From Nocardioides humi (lineage in GTDB: Bacteria > Actinomycetota > Actinomycetes > Propionibacteriales > Nocardioidaceae), in assembly GCF_006494775.1 (NCBI RefSeq), contig NZ_CP041146.1, forward strand, positions 4,278,001-4,342,000: a stretch of DNA of 64,000 nucleotides, in the 5' to 3' direction. Of this stretch, positions 33,968-42,748 are shown piece by piece. The position numbers and the translations under genes are program-made. Each line of letters begins with the position of its first letter. Position 1 is the stretch's first letter. Under the pieces are notes generated by a model that saw nothing but the letters and a program-made list of their open reading frames with translations, was not told the origin of the DNA and ran no database searches.

Positions 33968-34600
33968 ATGATCGCGGCGCACCCGTTCGGCGACCCGCAG
34001 ACCGTCGAGGTCGCCGCCGATGCCGGCGACCCGGCCGTCGTCCACGTCACCTGGAAGGTCGGCGCCGCGGACGACCTCACCCTGCTGGGCATCCACCTCG
34101 GCGTGCTGCCGGCAGACCGGGTGATGCTCGACGGCGCCATCACCTACGACGACGGCGACGCCGCCCTCGTGCAGCAGGCCCCGCAGGTCGAGGCCTACCT
34201 CCTCGAGCACGTCGTGGTGAGCACCGCGGGCGAGCAGTGCCCCGGCGCGGTGGCCGCGACCGGCGACCTCATCGCCGCCGGCGCCGACCTCGTGTTCACC
34301 TGCCCCGAGCCGCCCGAGGTCGCGACGGTCGCGGTCAGCACGCTCACCGACCTGCACCCGGCGTACCGCACCCTCGCCACCGGGCCCGACGGCCAGCACC
34401 AGGTCTACGGGACCGACGCGCCCAGCCACGACTGGTCGCTCGACCTTCCCGGCGCCGCCGGCGGCACCGGCGCCGGCGGCGCCGGGACCAGTGCCGCCCT
34501 CCAGATCGGCGGCGTCCTCGGCGCCGCCCTGCTCGTCGCCGTCGCCGGGACCCTCGTGGCCCGGCGCCGCCGCCGGATTCCCGCCCACCCCACCCCCTAA
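33968..34600 (+). CDS. Membrane-anchored hypothetical protein
   Basis: Protein of about 210 residues: a beta-rich extracellular-type domain from AAHPFGDPQTVEVAA onward, then a Gly-rich linker, one C-terminal membrane segment (GGVLGAALLVAVAGTLV) and a basic tail (RRRRRIP). The AAHPFGDPQT start looks like the mature end after a signal peptide, yet no signal peptide is readable upstream in this frame, so the true N-terminus may be missing or shifted. GGGAAG lies four bases before the ATG at 33968. It is followed 9 bases later by the large secreted protein. Function unknown. Confidence 0.55.
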   Translation: MIAAHPFGDPQTVEVAADAGDPAVVHVTWKVGAADDLTLLGIHLGVLPADRVMLDGAITYDDGDAALVQQAPQVEAYLLEHVVVSTAGEQCPGAVAATGDLIAAGADLVFTCPEPPEVATVAVSTLTDLHPAYRTLATGPDGQHQVYGTDAPSHDWSLDLPGAAGGTGAGGAGTSAALQIGGVLGAALLVAVAGTLVARRRRRIPAHPTP

Positions 34601-34609
34601 GGAGACGTC

Positions 34610-37600
34610 GTGCCCGCACGACCGATGCGCAGGCTCCGGTTGCTGACCTCCGTGGTCGCCGTGACCGTCGCCGCGGGTGGCCTGCTGGCCACACCGAGCC
34701 AGGCTGCACCTCCCGCAGCCCCGACCCTGCTGCCGGACGCCCCGGCAGCCGCGGCCGCCGAACCGGCGCCGAACCCGGACATCCTCGACGTCAGCTTCCC
34801 GGACGGCGTGCCGACCGACGCCGCCCAGTCGCTCGCGCCGATCACCTACGGCACCCCGACCTTCGGCACCGACCCCACGCAGGGCCCGGTCATGACCGTG
34901 GACGGCGTCGACGACGCGGTCGGCTTCCCGTTCGAGGACGAGTGGCCCAAGCTCACCACCGGCGTCAGCGTCGAGTGCGTGTTCCGCGTCGACACCACGA
35001 TGCCGGTGTCCAACGAGAAGGACCTGTGCTCCGACAAGGAGGCCGGCGGCATCTCGATGTACGTCACCGGCGGCAACCTCGGCTTCATGGCCTACGTCGG
35101 CGGCGCCTACCGCAGCGCTCTGACGCCCATCGACGGCAACCGCTGGTACCACGCCGTCGCGACCTGGGACGGCAGCCAGATCCGGCTCTACGTCAACGGC
35201 CAGCTCGCGCAGACCACGGCGGCCAGCGGCGCGCTCACCTTCCCGGTGGCGACCGCGCGGCGCTTCATCGTCGGTGCCGACGCCAGCCCCACCGGGATCG
35301 GCCAGCCGGCTCCGCCGAGCACCTTCGCGGCTTCGGGCGTCTTCTCGCGCGCGGTGTCGGCCGACGAGGTGCGGGCGCTGGCCGCGGAGTGGGACACCAG
35401 CGTCCCGGTCCCGCAGGCCGACGTGCTCGACGTCGACTTCGCCGACGGGACCCCCACCGAGCGGGTCCGCGGCCTCGAGGTGAGGACCTTCGGGAGCCCG
35501 ACCATCGCCCACGACAGCGCCCTCGGCCGTGACGTCGTCACCTTCGACGGCGACGACGCCTACGGCTACGCCCTCACCCCGCACTGGGGCGAGATCAGCA
35601 GCGCGGTGAGCATCGAGTGCACCTTCCGCTACACCGGCGCGCTGCCGCCGTCCGCGGAGGTCGACCTGTGCTCCGGCAAGGAGGCCGGCGGCTACTCGAT
35701 CTACATCAACGACGACAAGGTCGGCCTGATGGCGCACATCGGCGGTGGCTACAAGACCGCGCGCGCCACCATCGTGCCCAACCGCTGGTACCACGTCGTC
35801 GGCGTGTGGAACGGCACCGACATCAAGCTGTACGTCGACGGCGTGCTCGCCGCGACGACGGCCGCCACCGGAGCCCTCACGCTGCCGGCCGCCACCGCCC
35901 GCGCGTGGACGCTCGGCGCGGACTCCTCGCCCAACGCCGGCGCCCAGTTCTACGCCCCGGCCAAGCTGGCGAACGCGCGCATCTACGGCCGGGCGCTGAC
36001 CGACACCGAGATCCGGGCGCTCGACATCGCCGCCTTCGGCGACCACCCGGACGCCGGGGTCGCGCTGAACGGCTCGGTGCCGGCCGCCGGCGACCACCTC
36101 TCCGCGCCGGTCGAGCTCGACCTCGACATCGCGAACGAGGACAACGCCACCGGCTGGACCCACCTGCTCGACGGCGACCCGATCGCCGAGGGCGACCTGG
36201 TCGGCCCCGGCCTGAAGGCCGGCCCGCACACGATCACCGTCACCGCGGTCGACGTGTTCGGCAAGGAGATCGCGCTCGAGATCCCGTTCACCTCCGACGC
36301 CATCCCCACCGGCGGCGGCACCGGCTCCGGCGAGGGCAAGGGCGTCGTCCAGCTCTCCGCCATCGCCACCAGCCCCGACGGCGGCGACGTCTCCACGACC
36401 TTCCGTGAGGCCACCGCCACGGTCGCCGACGGCGGCGTCCAGGGCGTGGTCAAGCAGGTGCCGGCCACCCTCGGGTTCGAGATCGAGGACGAGCAGCCCA
36501 TCCCCGGCCGGCTGGTCCCCGACGACGACAACCTGGAGTCCAGCGCCACCAGCGGCGACCTCCCCGTCCAGCGGTTCGACGTCGAGGTCGGCGAGGCCGT
36601 CACCGGACAGCAGGTCGTCTGGAAGGGCGTCGTCGACCCCGAGCGGTCAGTCACGCTGCGGGCCTGGAACACCGAGACCTCCCGCTGGGTCGAGCTCGCC
36701 ACCGCGCGCGGCGTACGCGACGGCGACACCGTCCTCAACGCCGTGCTGCGCCCGGCGATGGTCGACGACGGCACCGTGCACCTGCTGGTGCTGGGCACCG
36801 ACCCGTTCGCCGACGACCTCGCGCCGCGCGACGAGCGGGCGGCCGAGAGCAAGGACAGCTTCGAGGACCCCGACGACTACGACTTCTCGCTCGCCCACTT
36901 CACCGACACCCAGTACCTCGCCGAGGGCGCCGCGGGCGGCACCTACGACGACTGGGACGGCGTGGTGGAGGACGCCGACCTGATGAAGGCCGAGGAGCAG
37001 GCGATCTGGGCCCGCGCGTACGAGGCGACCACCGAGTGGATCGCCGAGCAGGCCGGTCCCCGCAAGATCGCGTGGGCGGGCCACACCGGCGACGTGATCG
37101 AGAACGACTACTACGACCCGCTCTCCACCGACGGCTCCGGGAACCTGCTGTACCCCGGGCTCGACGAGCAGGTCACCCGGGAGTTCGAGTTCACCTCCGG
37201 TGCCCAGGCGACGCTCGACGCCTCGGGCATCCCCAACCAGGTGATCGCGGGCAACCACGACAACCAGCTCGGCAACGAGACCGGCCCGACCTCGCGGTTC
37301 AACCAGTACTACGGGCCGGACCGGTACTACAGCGCCTCCCAGTCGTGGCCGGCCGGTGCGTCGTACCACGCCTGGGACGAGACGACCGACACCGAGGGTG
37401 AGGTCAGCACCCCGGGCCGGGACAACCAGAACAACTACGTCCTGTTCTCCGCCGGCGGCCTCGACTTCGTCGCCGTCGGGCTGTCGTACGGCGTCACCCA
37501 GGCCGAGGCCGACTGGGCGAGCTCGGTGTTCGCCCGCTACCCCGACCGCAACGGGATCCTGCTGACGCATGCCTACATCGCGCCCTCGACCGCGCCGGAC

Positions 37601-39097
37601 GGACGCGGCGCCAGCTTCTCCGGCGACGGCTCGAAGCTGTACGACGAGGTGGTCACCGCCAACCCGAACGTCTTCTTGATCCTGGCCGGCCACGAGCACG
37701 GCGTCGGGACCAACCTGAAGACCGGCATCGGGGCGACGGTGCAGCACAACGTCGTCGAGCTGCTCGCGGACTACCAGTTCTACAAGGTGTCCGCGGGCGA
37801 GCTGTGGCCCGACCTGGTCGACAGCGCCGGCAATATCGACCTCGACGGCGACGGCGCCACCGACCACAAGGCGAGCGACCTGCTCCAGTTCGGCGCCAGC
37901 TGGCTGCGGCTGCTGCAGTTCGACGTCGACCGGTCCGAGGTCAGCATCGACACCTACTCGCCGATGTTCGACGACTTCGGCGCCACCGAGTACGACGACC
38001 GCAACCGCTACAACGGCGCCGAGGACAACCTGGTGCTGCCGGTGGACCTGTCCAGCCGGAGCACGACGTTCTCGACCGACGGCCTGACCGTGGTCACGCC
38101 CACCGACACGGTGATCGGCACCCAGACCGCGAGGTCGGGCTGGCCGGCCACCGTGGAGTGGCGGGGCCTGGCCGAGGGCGAGGTGTACGCGTGGACGGCC
38201 GAGAGCCGGGTCGCGTCGTCGGGTGAGCAGATCGGCGCGATCCGCCAGTTCGGCACGGTGTTCCGGGCGAGTGCCGCCGGCACCGACGTGACCGCGCCGA
38301 CCCTCGAGGTCCCGGACGGCACCACCGTCCGGGTCGGGGAGAGCTTCGACCCGCTCGCCGGGGTGAGCGCGACCGACGACACCGACGGCGACATCACCGA
38401 CCGGGTCCAGGTCGTCGGGGAGGTGGACACCGGCACGGCGGGCAGCTACGCCCTCACCTACGTCGTGGCCGACGCCAACGGCAACCAGGTGGTCGCCCCC
38501 CGCGTCGTCCGCGTGGTCGAGGCGGTCGACGACCGCACGGTCACCACGGTGTCGGTGGGCAATGTGTCGGTGGCCTTCGGCCAGGAGCTCACGCTGACCG
38601 CGCAGGTCGGGCCGTCCGCGGCCACCGGCCTGGTCCGCTTCCTCAACGGCGAGGAGGTGCTCTGCGAGGCGAGCGCCGCGGGCGGCGTCGCGACCTGCAC
38701 CGTGCGGACCCTCCCGCCGCCGGGCGACTACGTGATCGTGGCGTCCTACGCCGGCGACGAGGACCACCAGGAGTCGCAGCGCTCCTTCGTCCTCGCCGTC
38801 AAGGACGCGCCGGTCGCCGGCAAGGCCGACCCGCAGCTGCGGGCGAAGGCCAAGAAGGCCACGCTCGCCCGGGGCAAGGCGCCGGTGCTCAAGGCCAAGC
38901 TCGCTCCCGGGGCCACCGGGAGGGTCGTGTTCAAGAGCGGCGGTCGCACGCTGTGCGTCGCGAAGGTCCGTGACGGGGTCGCGAAGTGCAAGGCCCCGAA
39001 GAGCCTGCGACCGGGCATCTGGAAGGTCAAGGCGAAGTACGCCGGCGACGCGTCGTACACGGCGGACAAGGTGGTGTTCACCTTCCGCAGGCGCTGA
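34610..39097 (+). CDS. Large secreted LamG / metallophosphoesterase / Ig-like protein
   Basis: Secreted protein of 1495 residues. Signal peptide residues 1-33 (ending TPSQAAP). Two LamG-like concanavalin domains cover about 50-265 and 275-485 (both with NRWYH and KLYVDG/RLYVNG patterns). A calcineurin-type phosphoesterase spans about 760-1150 with FTDTQYLAEG, GHTGDVIEND, VIAGNHDNQ, LLTHAYIAP and ILAGHEHGVG. A DUF5011-like and two Ig-like domains end the protein. The last is Lys-rich and could bind wall or glycan. The GTG start has AAGGAGA upstream. It probably hydrolyses phosphate esters outside the cell; the substrate is unknown. Confidence 0.85.
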   Translation: MPARPMRRLRLLTSVVAVTVAAGGLLATPSQAAPPAAPTLLPDAPAAAAAEPAPNPDILDVSFPDGVPTDAAQSLAPITYGTPTFGTDPTQGPVMTVDGVDDAVGFPFEDEWPKLTTGVSVECVFRVDTTMPVSNEKDLCSDKEAGGISMYVTGGNLGFMAYVGGAYRSALTPIDGNRWYHAVATWDGSQIRLYVNGQLAQTTAASGALTFPVATARRFIVGADASPTGIGQPAPPSTFAASGVFSRAVSADEVRALAAEWDTSVPVPQADVLDVDFADGTPTERVRGLEVRTFGSPTIAHDSALGRDVVTFDGDDAYGYALTPHWGEISSAVSIECTFRYTGALPPSAEVDLCSGKEAGGYSIYINDDKVGLMAHIGGGYKTARATIVPNRWYHVVGVWNGTDIKLYVDGVLAATTAATGALTLPAATARAWTLGADSSPNAGAQFYAPAKLANARIYGRALTDTEIRALDIAAFGDHPDAGVALNGSVPAAGDHLSAPVELDLDIANEDNATGWTHLLDGDPIAEGDLVGPGLKAGPHTITVTAVDVFGKEIALEIPFTSDAIPTGGGTGSGEGKGVVQLSAIATSPDGGDVSTTFREATATVADGGVQGVVKQVPATLGFEIEDEQPIPGRLVPDDDNLESSATSGDLPVQRFDVEVGEAVTGQQVVWKGVVDPERSVTLRAWNTETSRWVELATARGVRDGDTVLNAVLRPAMVDDGTVHLLVLGTDPFADDLAPRDERAAESKDSFEDPDDYDFSLAHFTDTQYLAEGAAGGTYDDWDGVVEDADLMKAEEQAIWARAYEATTEWIAEQAGPRKIAWAGHTGDVIENDYYDPLSTDGSGNLLYPGLDEQVTREFEFTSGAQATLDASGIPNQVIAGNHDNQLGNETGPTSRFNQYYGPDRYYSASQSWPAGASYHAWDETTDTEGEVSTPGRDNQNNYVLFSAGGLDFVAVGLSYGVTQAEADWASSVFARYPDRNGILLTHAYIAPSTAPDGRGASFSGDGSKLYDEVVTANPNVFLILAGHEHGVGTNLKTGIGATVQHNVVELLADYQFYKVSAGELWPDLVDSAGNIDLDGDGATDHKASDLLQFGASWLRLLQFDVDRSEVSIDTYSPMFDDFGATEYDDRNRYNGAEDNLVLPVDLSSRSTTFSTDGLTVVTPTDTVIGTQTARSGWPATVEWRGLAEGEVYAWTAESRVASSGEQIGAIRQFGTVFRASAAGTDVTAPTLEVPDGTTVRVGESFDPLAGVSATDDTDGDITDRVQVVGEVDTGTAGSYALTYVVADANGNQVVAPRVVRVVEAVDDRTVTTVSVGNVSVAFGQELTLTAQVGPSAATGLVRFLNGEEVLCEASAAGGVATCTVRTLPPPGDYVIVASYAGDEDHQESQRSFVLAVKDAPVAGKADPQLRAKAKKATLARGKAPVLKAKLAPGATGRVVFKSGGRTLCVAKVRDGVAKCKAPKSLRPGIWKVKAKYAGDASYTADKVVFTFRRR

Positions 39098-39117
39098 TCC
39101 GCCGTCCGACGACCGCC

Positions 39118-39150
39118 GCCCGGCGGGCCTCCTGAGAGGTCCCGCCGGGC
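39118..39150. terminator. Terminator-like hairpin after the large secreted protein
   Basis: Ten-base perfect stem 39118-39127 with 39141-39150, with further pairing (CCTC/GAGG) inside the loop. It lies 20 bases after the stop at 39097. Confidence 0.7.
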
Positions 39151-39220
39151 AGCGGTCTCATTATTTGGATACGCGTCTCGCCATTCGGAACACCGAGTTC
39201 GTGGATCCCGGAAAGCCGCC

Positions 39221-39226
39221 TAGTCT
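39221..39226 (+). promoter_or_regulatory. -10 box for the leaderless leader peptide
   Basis: TAGTCT, seven bases before the ATG at 39234. It should also be the main promoter of the downstream sulfur operon. Confidence 0.55.
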
Positions 39227-39233
39227 CTTCCTC

Positions 39234-39314
39234 ATGTCGACGACTCTGCTGCTGACCAAGCGGCGCGCGGTGGACAACTGCCGCGTCAGCTCGGCGCTGT
39301 GTCGACCCTGCTGA
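39234..39314 (+). CDS. Cysteine-ending leader peptide of the sulfur operon
   Basis: A 26-residue peptide, MSTTLLLTKRRAVDNC... ending SALCRPC, with Cys at 16, 23 and 26 (last sense codon). Peptides with this RRAVDxxR...LCRPx pattern precede sulfur-metabolism genes in actinobacteria and are taken to be regulatory leaders. Translation at the terminal Cys codon could sense cysteine or charged tRNA-Cys and control the rhodanese gene 145 bases downstream. The start appears leaderless. It is too short to be found by ordinary gene calling. Confidence 0.75.
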   Translation: MSTTLLLTKRRAVDNCRVSSALCRPC

Positions 39315-39458
39315 CGGGTCTCTGAGTCCGGCCACTCGGCCCCCTCGCCCGTCGCCTTCCGTGGCGCTTCCGCGCCCAGGCGTCGTCCTGTGCGTGCGTT
39401 GCGCTGCCGCAACAGCAATGTCGTACCGCACCATCGCAACCACCACGAAGGAATCATC

Positions 39459-40307
39459 ATGAGCCGCGAGAACTCGCTCGTCTCCGTCCAGTGGGTCGAG
39501 GACAACCTCGACAACGACAAGGTCGTCCTCATCGAGGTCGACGAGGACACCTCGGCCTACGACAAGGGCCACATCAGGGGCGCCATCAAGCTCGACTGGA
39601 CCACCGACCTGCAGGACCAGGTCCGCCGCGACTTCGTCAACAAGGCCCAGTTCGAGGCGCTGCTGTCCGAGCGCGGTGTCGCAGGCGACGACACCGTCGT
39701 CCTCTACGGCGGCAACAACAACTGGTTCGCCGCCTACGCCTACTGGTACTTCAAGCTCTACGGCCACGCCGACGTCAAGCTCATGGACGGTGGACGCAAG
39801 AAGTGGGAGCTCGACAGCCGCGAGTTGACCGAAGAGGTCCCCACCCGCGCCGCGACGACCTACACCGCGCAGGAGCAGGACACCTCGATCCGCGCCTTCC
39901 GCGACGAGGTCGTGGCCGCGATCGGCACCCAGAACCTGGTCGACGTCCGCAGCCCCGACGAGTTCGCGGGCCGCCTGCTCGCCCCGGCCCACCTCCCGCA
40001 GGAGCAGGCCCAGCGTGCCGGCCACATCCCGACCTCGGTCAACGTCCCGTGGAGCAAGAACGCCAACGACGACGGCACCTTCAAGTCCGACGACGAGCTG
40101 AAGGCTCTCTACGACGAGGTCGGCTTCGATGAGACCAAGGACACCATCGCCCTGTGCCGGATCGGCGAGCGCTCCTCGCTGACCTGGTTCGTGCTGCAGG
40201 AGATCCTCGGCAAGAAGAACGTCAAGAACTACGACGGCTCGTGGACCGAGTACGGCTCCCTCGTCGGCGTTCCGGTCGTGCTCGGCGACGAGCCGGGGTC
40301 GCTCTGA
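39459..40307 (+). CDS. sseA: Thiosulfate sulfurtransferase (rhodanese)
   Basis: Two-domain rhodanese of 282 residues. The inactive N-terminal domain covers about 1-140 (VVLYGGNNNWFAAYAYW). The catalytic domain has DVRSPDEFAGR and the active-site loop LCRIGERSS with the persulfide Cys (about residue 233). It transfers sulfur from thiosulfate or other donors. GAAGGAATC lies before the ATG. Its stop overlaps the start of the DUF1416 gene, as is usual in actinobacteria. The Cys-ending leader peptide upstream suggests control by cysteine status. Confidence 0.93.
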   Translation: MSRENSLVSVQWVEDNLDNDKVVLIEVDEDTSAYDKGHIRGAIKLDWTTDLQDQVRRDFVNKAQFEALLSERGVAGDDTVVLYGGNNNWFAAYAYWYFKLYGHADVKLMDGGRKKWELDSRELTEEVPTRAATTYTAQEQDTSIRAFRDEVVAAIGTQNLVDVRSPDEFAGRLLAPAHLPQEQAQRAGHIPTSVNVPWSKNANDDGTFKSDDELKALYDEVGFDETKDTIALCRIGERSSLTWFVLQEILGKKNVKNYDGSWTEYGSLVGVPVVLGDEPGSL

Positions 40308-40615
40308 TGTGCGGCGCGAAGGTCGGCGGCCTGTCCCTGGACGGGGTCAACGTCGCCAAGGAGGCCGTCATCCAGGGCCAGGTCGTGCGCGGCGACGGTG
40401 ACGACGCCGCCCCGGTGTCGAGCGCCTACGTCCGGCTGCTCGACAAGACCGGCGAGTTCACCGCGGAGGTCCCCACCTCCGCGACCGGCCACTTCCGGTT
40501 CTTCGCCGGCGACGGCCAGTGGACGCTGCGCACCCTGGCCCCCAAGGCCGACCCGGTCGACCGCGTCGTCCAGGCGCAGACCGGCTCGGTCGCCGAGGTC
40601 CTCATCTCCATCTGA
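40307..40615 (+). CDS. DUF1416 domain protein
   Basis: Protein of 102 residues starting MCGAKVGGLSLDGVNVAKE, typical of DUF1416, which nearly always follows the rhodanese gene in actinobacteria. Its middle has the beta-sandwich look of a carboxypeptidase-regulatory fold (TGHFRFFAGDGQWTLRTLAP). The N-terminal Cys at position 2 is notable next to a sulfurtransferase. Start and upstream stop overlap (TGATG), so synthesis is coupled. Biochemical role unknown. Confidence 0.88.
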   Translation: MCGAKVGGLSLDGVNVAKEAVIQGQVVRGDGDDAAPVSSAYVRLLDKTGEFTAEVPTSATGHFRFFAGDGQWTLRTLAPKADPVDRVVQAQTGSVAEVLISI

Positions 40616-40682
40616 GGTCTGTGATGTACGTCGACGGCGGCTCCCGGAATCCGGGGGCCGCCGTCCGCGTTGGAGGACCGTG

Positions 40683-41111
40683 ATGAACCCCGGGATCGTG
40701 ATCCTGCTGCTGGCCGTCGTCGTGGCGGTCGGCTTCGGGCTGTACCGGCGCCGGACCGACGGCGCGTTCGCATCGGCTCCGGCCGCTCCCTCGGCCTGGT
40801 CGAGCGTGGCCGCCGCCGTGCCCGACGTGGCGCTGGGGGAGCGAGCCACGCTGCTCCAGTTCTCCAGCGCCTTCTGCGCCCCCTGCCGCACCACCCGCGT
40901 CGTGCTCGCCGACGTGGCCGGCAGGGTCGACGGCGTCGCCCACGTCGAGATCGACGCCGAGCAGCACCTCGACCTCGTGCGCGCGCTCGACGTCCGTCGT
41001 ACCCCCACCACGCTGGTCCTCGACCGCGACGGCCACGAGCTCACCCGCGCTGCCGGCGCCCCTCGCCGCGAGCAGGTGCTCGCCGCCCTCCCCACGCTCC
41101 AGGAGTCCTGA
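40683..41111 (+). CDS. Membrane-anchored thioredoxin-like protein
   Basis: Protein of 142 residues: one N-terminal membrane segment (IVILLLAVVVAVGFGLY) then a thioredoxin fold with the redox pair in FSSAFCAPCRTTRVVL (CxxC, about residue 62) and the cis-Pro region DVRRTPTTLVLD. It may reduce disulfides or persulfides linked to the sulfur operon. GGAGG is six bases before the ATG. Its stop overlaps the next start (TGATG). Confidence 0.85.
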   Translation: MNPGIVILLLAVVVAVGFGLYRRRTDGAFASAPAAPSAWSSVAAAVPDVALGERATLLQFSSAFCAPCRTTRVVLADVAGRVDGVAHVEIDAEQHLDLVRALDVRRTPTTLVLDRDGHELTRAAGAPRREQVLAALPTLQES

Positions 41112-41557
41112 TGACCAGCGCCGGCATCGATCCCCGCGGACCGCGCTTCACCGCCGCCGTCACTCTCGTCGTGTTCGCCGTCGCGCTGCTCCTCTCGGAC
41201 GCCGCGCCCGGCGCCGCCGCCGTGATCACCGGCGTCCAGGCGGTCCTCTTCGCCGTCGGCGCCGGCCTCGGCGTCCAGAGGACGCCCACCGGTCTGCTCT
41301 TCCGCTCCCTGATCCGGCCCCGGCTGTCTCCTCCGGCCGAGCTCGAGGACCCCGCTCCGCCCCGCTTCGCCCAGGCCGTCGGCCTCGTCTTCGCCGTCGT
41401 CGCCACCCTGGGCTTCGCCACCGGCGCCGTCCTGCTCGGCCAGATCGCCGCCGCGTTCGCCTTCGTGGCGGCCTTCCTCAACGCCGTCTTCGCGTTCTGC
41501 CTGGGCTGCGAGATGTACCTGCTCGGGCTGCGGCTGACCCGGCGCTCGGCGGCCTGA
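41111..41557 (+). CDS. DUF4395 integral membrane protein
   Basis: Protein of 148 residues with about four membrane segments, of the DUF4395 family. The C-terminal FCLGCEMYLLGLRL contains a CxxC inside or next to the last membrane helix. Coupled to the membrane thioredoxin by a start-stop overlap, it could pass electrons across the membrane, but this is inference from the pairing. It ends the sulfur operon, one base before the first palindromic repeat. Confidence 0.82.
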   Translation: MTSAGIDPRGPRFTAAVTLVVFAVALLLSDAAPGAAAVITGVQAVLFAVGAGLGVQRTPTGLLFRSLIRPRLSPPAELEDPAPPRFAQAVGLVFAVVATLGFATGAVLLGQIAAAFAFVAAFLNAVFAFCLGCEMYLLGLRLTRRSAA

Positions 41558-41558
41558 G

Positions 41559-41622
41559 CGTCGTACCGGACAGAAATGTCGTGGATCAGGCGGTTTCACG
41601 ACGGTCTTGTCCGGTACGACGG
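41559..41622. repeat. Palindromic REP-like repeat, copy 1
   Basis: About 63 bases with 13-base perfect outer arms (41560-41572 with 41608-41620) and weaker inner pairing. It is the same length as, and clearly homologous to, the repeat at 42684-42746. It overlaps the last codons of the AbiEi-like gene and lies one base after the DUF4395 stop, so it may also terminate both. Confidence 0.7.
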
Positions 41623-42629
41623 TGGCCGAGCCAGCGTTCGCGGTCGGCTGGACTGAGGGCGCGCCGCCGGGCCACCGTCGAGGTGTCGACCCACCATGGC
41701 GGTTGCTGGGTGGTCCACCGACGAATGCGGTCGGCCCCCGCGCGCTCGTACGCACCGTCGAGGCGGTGCCGGAACCGTCGCTCTTCGCCCCGCCCACCCA
41801 TCATCGTGACGACCTCGATGCCGAGTCGCCGGGTGAGCTCCTCGCGGGTGAGATCGCGGCTGCGCCGCGGGCCGGTGTCGTGGACGCTGCCGTTGTACTC
41901 GCCCGCCACGCCGCCCGCGACGTCGATGAGGTCGGGGGTGAAGAGGTGGCTCCCGGTGAGGTCGAACACGGGCTGGTTGCACAGCAACGGCCGGTTGCGG
42001 TGTCGCTGCCAGAAGATGCGCATCGTCACCTCCATCGGCGACCAGGCATTCTCGTCAGCCAGGTCCGTGGCGCGCTCGAGCCGGCGCTTGCCCGGACGAC
42101 TGATCAGCCGTGCCGTGTAGGCGCGGATCTCCGCGAGGCTGGCCAGGTCGTCGTACGCCGCCATGTCGATGACGCGCACGGTCGCGATCTCGTCGGTCGC
42201 CACGCGTGCCTCATAGGTGACCGAACGTGCTGGCGTCGTGATCGGCAGACCGTCGACCACGATGATGTCGTCGGCGAACAGCCAGTCCTCGGAGACGGTG
42301 ACCCCGTCGCGCCGGCGGGCGGCATGACGGTCGCCGACGGCGATCGGGACTGGCAGCGGGGTGCCGTCAGGCCGGACTCCGTCGAACCAGCGAGCGCCGA
42401 GCCAGTGCAGCGCTGCCCACCCGGTTGCGGCACTTCCCGGCGGCATGCTGCCGACCGCCTCGACGATCCGCTGCATGACGGTGTCCGGGCAGTCACGCGG
42501 GACGTAGGAGTTGGGGCCGACCCGGCACCAGCGTGGTCCGCGCGCCTGTCCGGCCGTCGGCCCGGTTCGGCCAGTGGGGTCTATCGCCACCGGCGCAACG
42601 AGCCCGGGCCGGCTGATCTGCAGATCCAT
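41586..42629 (-). CDS. AbiEi-antitoxin-like / DUF559-type hypothetical protein
   Basis: Protein of 347 residues common in actinobacteria. The N-terminal third resembles AbiEi-type antitoxin winged-helix proteins (GSAATGWAALHWLGARW). The C-terminal part resembles Vsr/DUF559-like nuclease folds, with LIDVAGGVAGEYNGSVHD, where an Asp and Glu could bind metal. No AbiEii toxin partner is next to it. A minus-strand TAGGCT at 42643-42648 is a possible promoter. The gene is bracketed by two homologous palindromes, and its last codons lie inside one. Function unproven. Confidence 0.6.
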   Translation of the reverse strand: MDLQISRPGLVAPVAIDPTGRTGPTAGQARGPRWCRVGPNSYVPRDCPDTVMQRIVEAVGSMPPGSAATGWAALHWLGARWFDGVRPDGTPLPVPIAVGDRHAARRRDGVTVSEDWLFADDIIVVDGLPITTPARSVTYEARVATDEIATVRVIDMAAYDDLASLAEIRAYTARLISRPGKRRLERATDLADENAWSPMEVTMRIFWQRHRNRPLLCNQPVFDLTGSHLFTPDLIDVAGGVAGEYNGSVHDTGPRRSRDLTREELTRRLGIEVVTMMGGRGEERRFRHRLDGAYERAGADRIRRWTTQQPPWWVDTSTVARRRALSPADRERWLGHRRTGQDRRETA

Positions 42630-42683
42630 GGAGGAGAGGATGAGCCTATCTGCCGTGGGCCGCTCCGCTTATCCACAGTGCTT

Positions 42684-42746
42684 CGTCGTACCGGACAGAA
42701 CTGTCGTAAATCCGGCCGATCTACGACAGTTCTGTCCGGTACGACG
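42684..42746. repeat. Palindromic REP-like repeat, copy 2
   Basis: Near-perfect palindrome: 25-base perfect arms (42684-42708 with 42722-42746) around 13 bases. It is homologous along its length to the copy at 41559-41622. It lies between the AbiEi-like gene and the 3' end of the VapC-like gene, so it could also act as a terminator. Confidence 0.85.
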
Positions 42747-42748
42747 GA

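Noticed and set aside
34237..38767. Long open frames in other frames and on the other strand over the large secreted protein
   Set aside because: Arg-rich or valine/glycine-rich shadow translations without family signatures. The 34610 frame has signal peptide and domains throughout.
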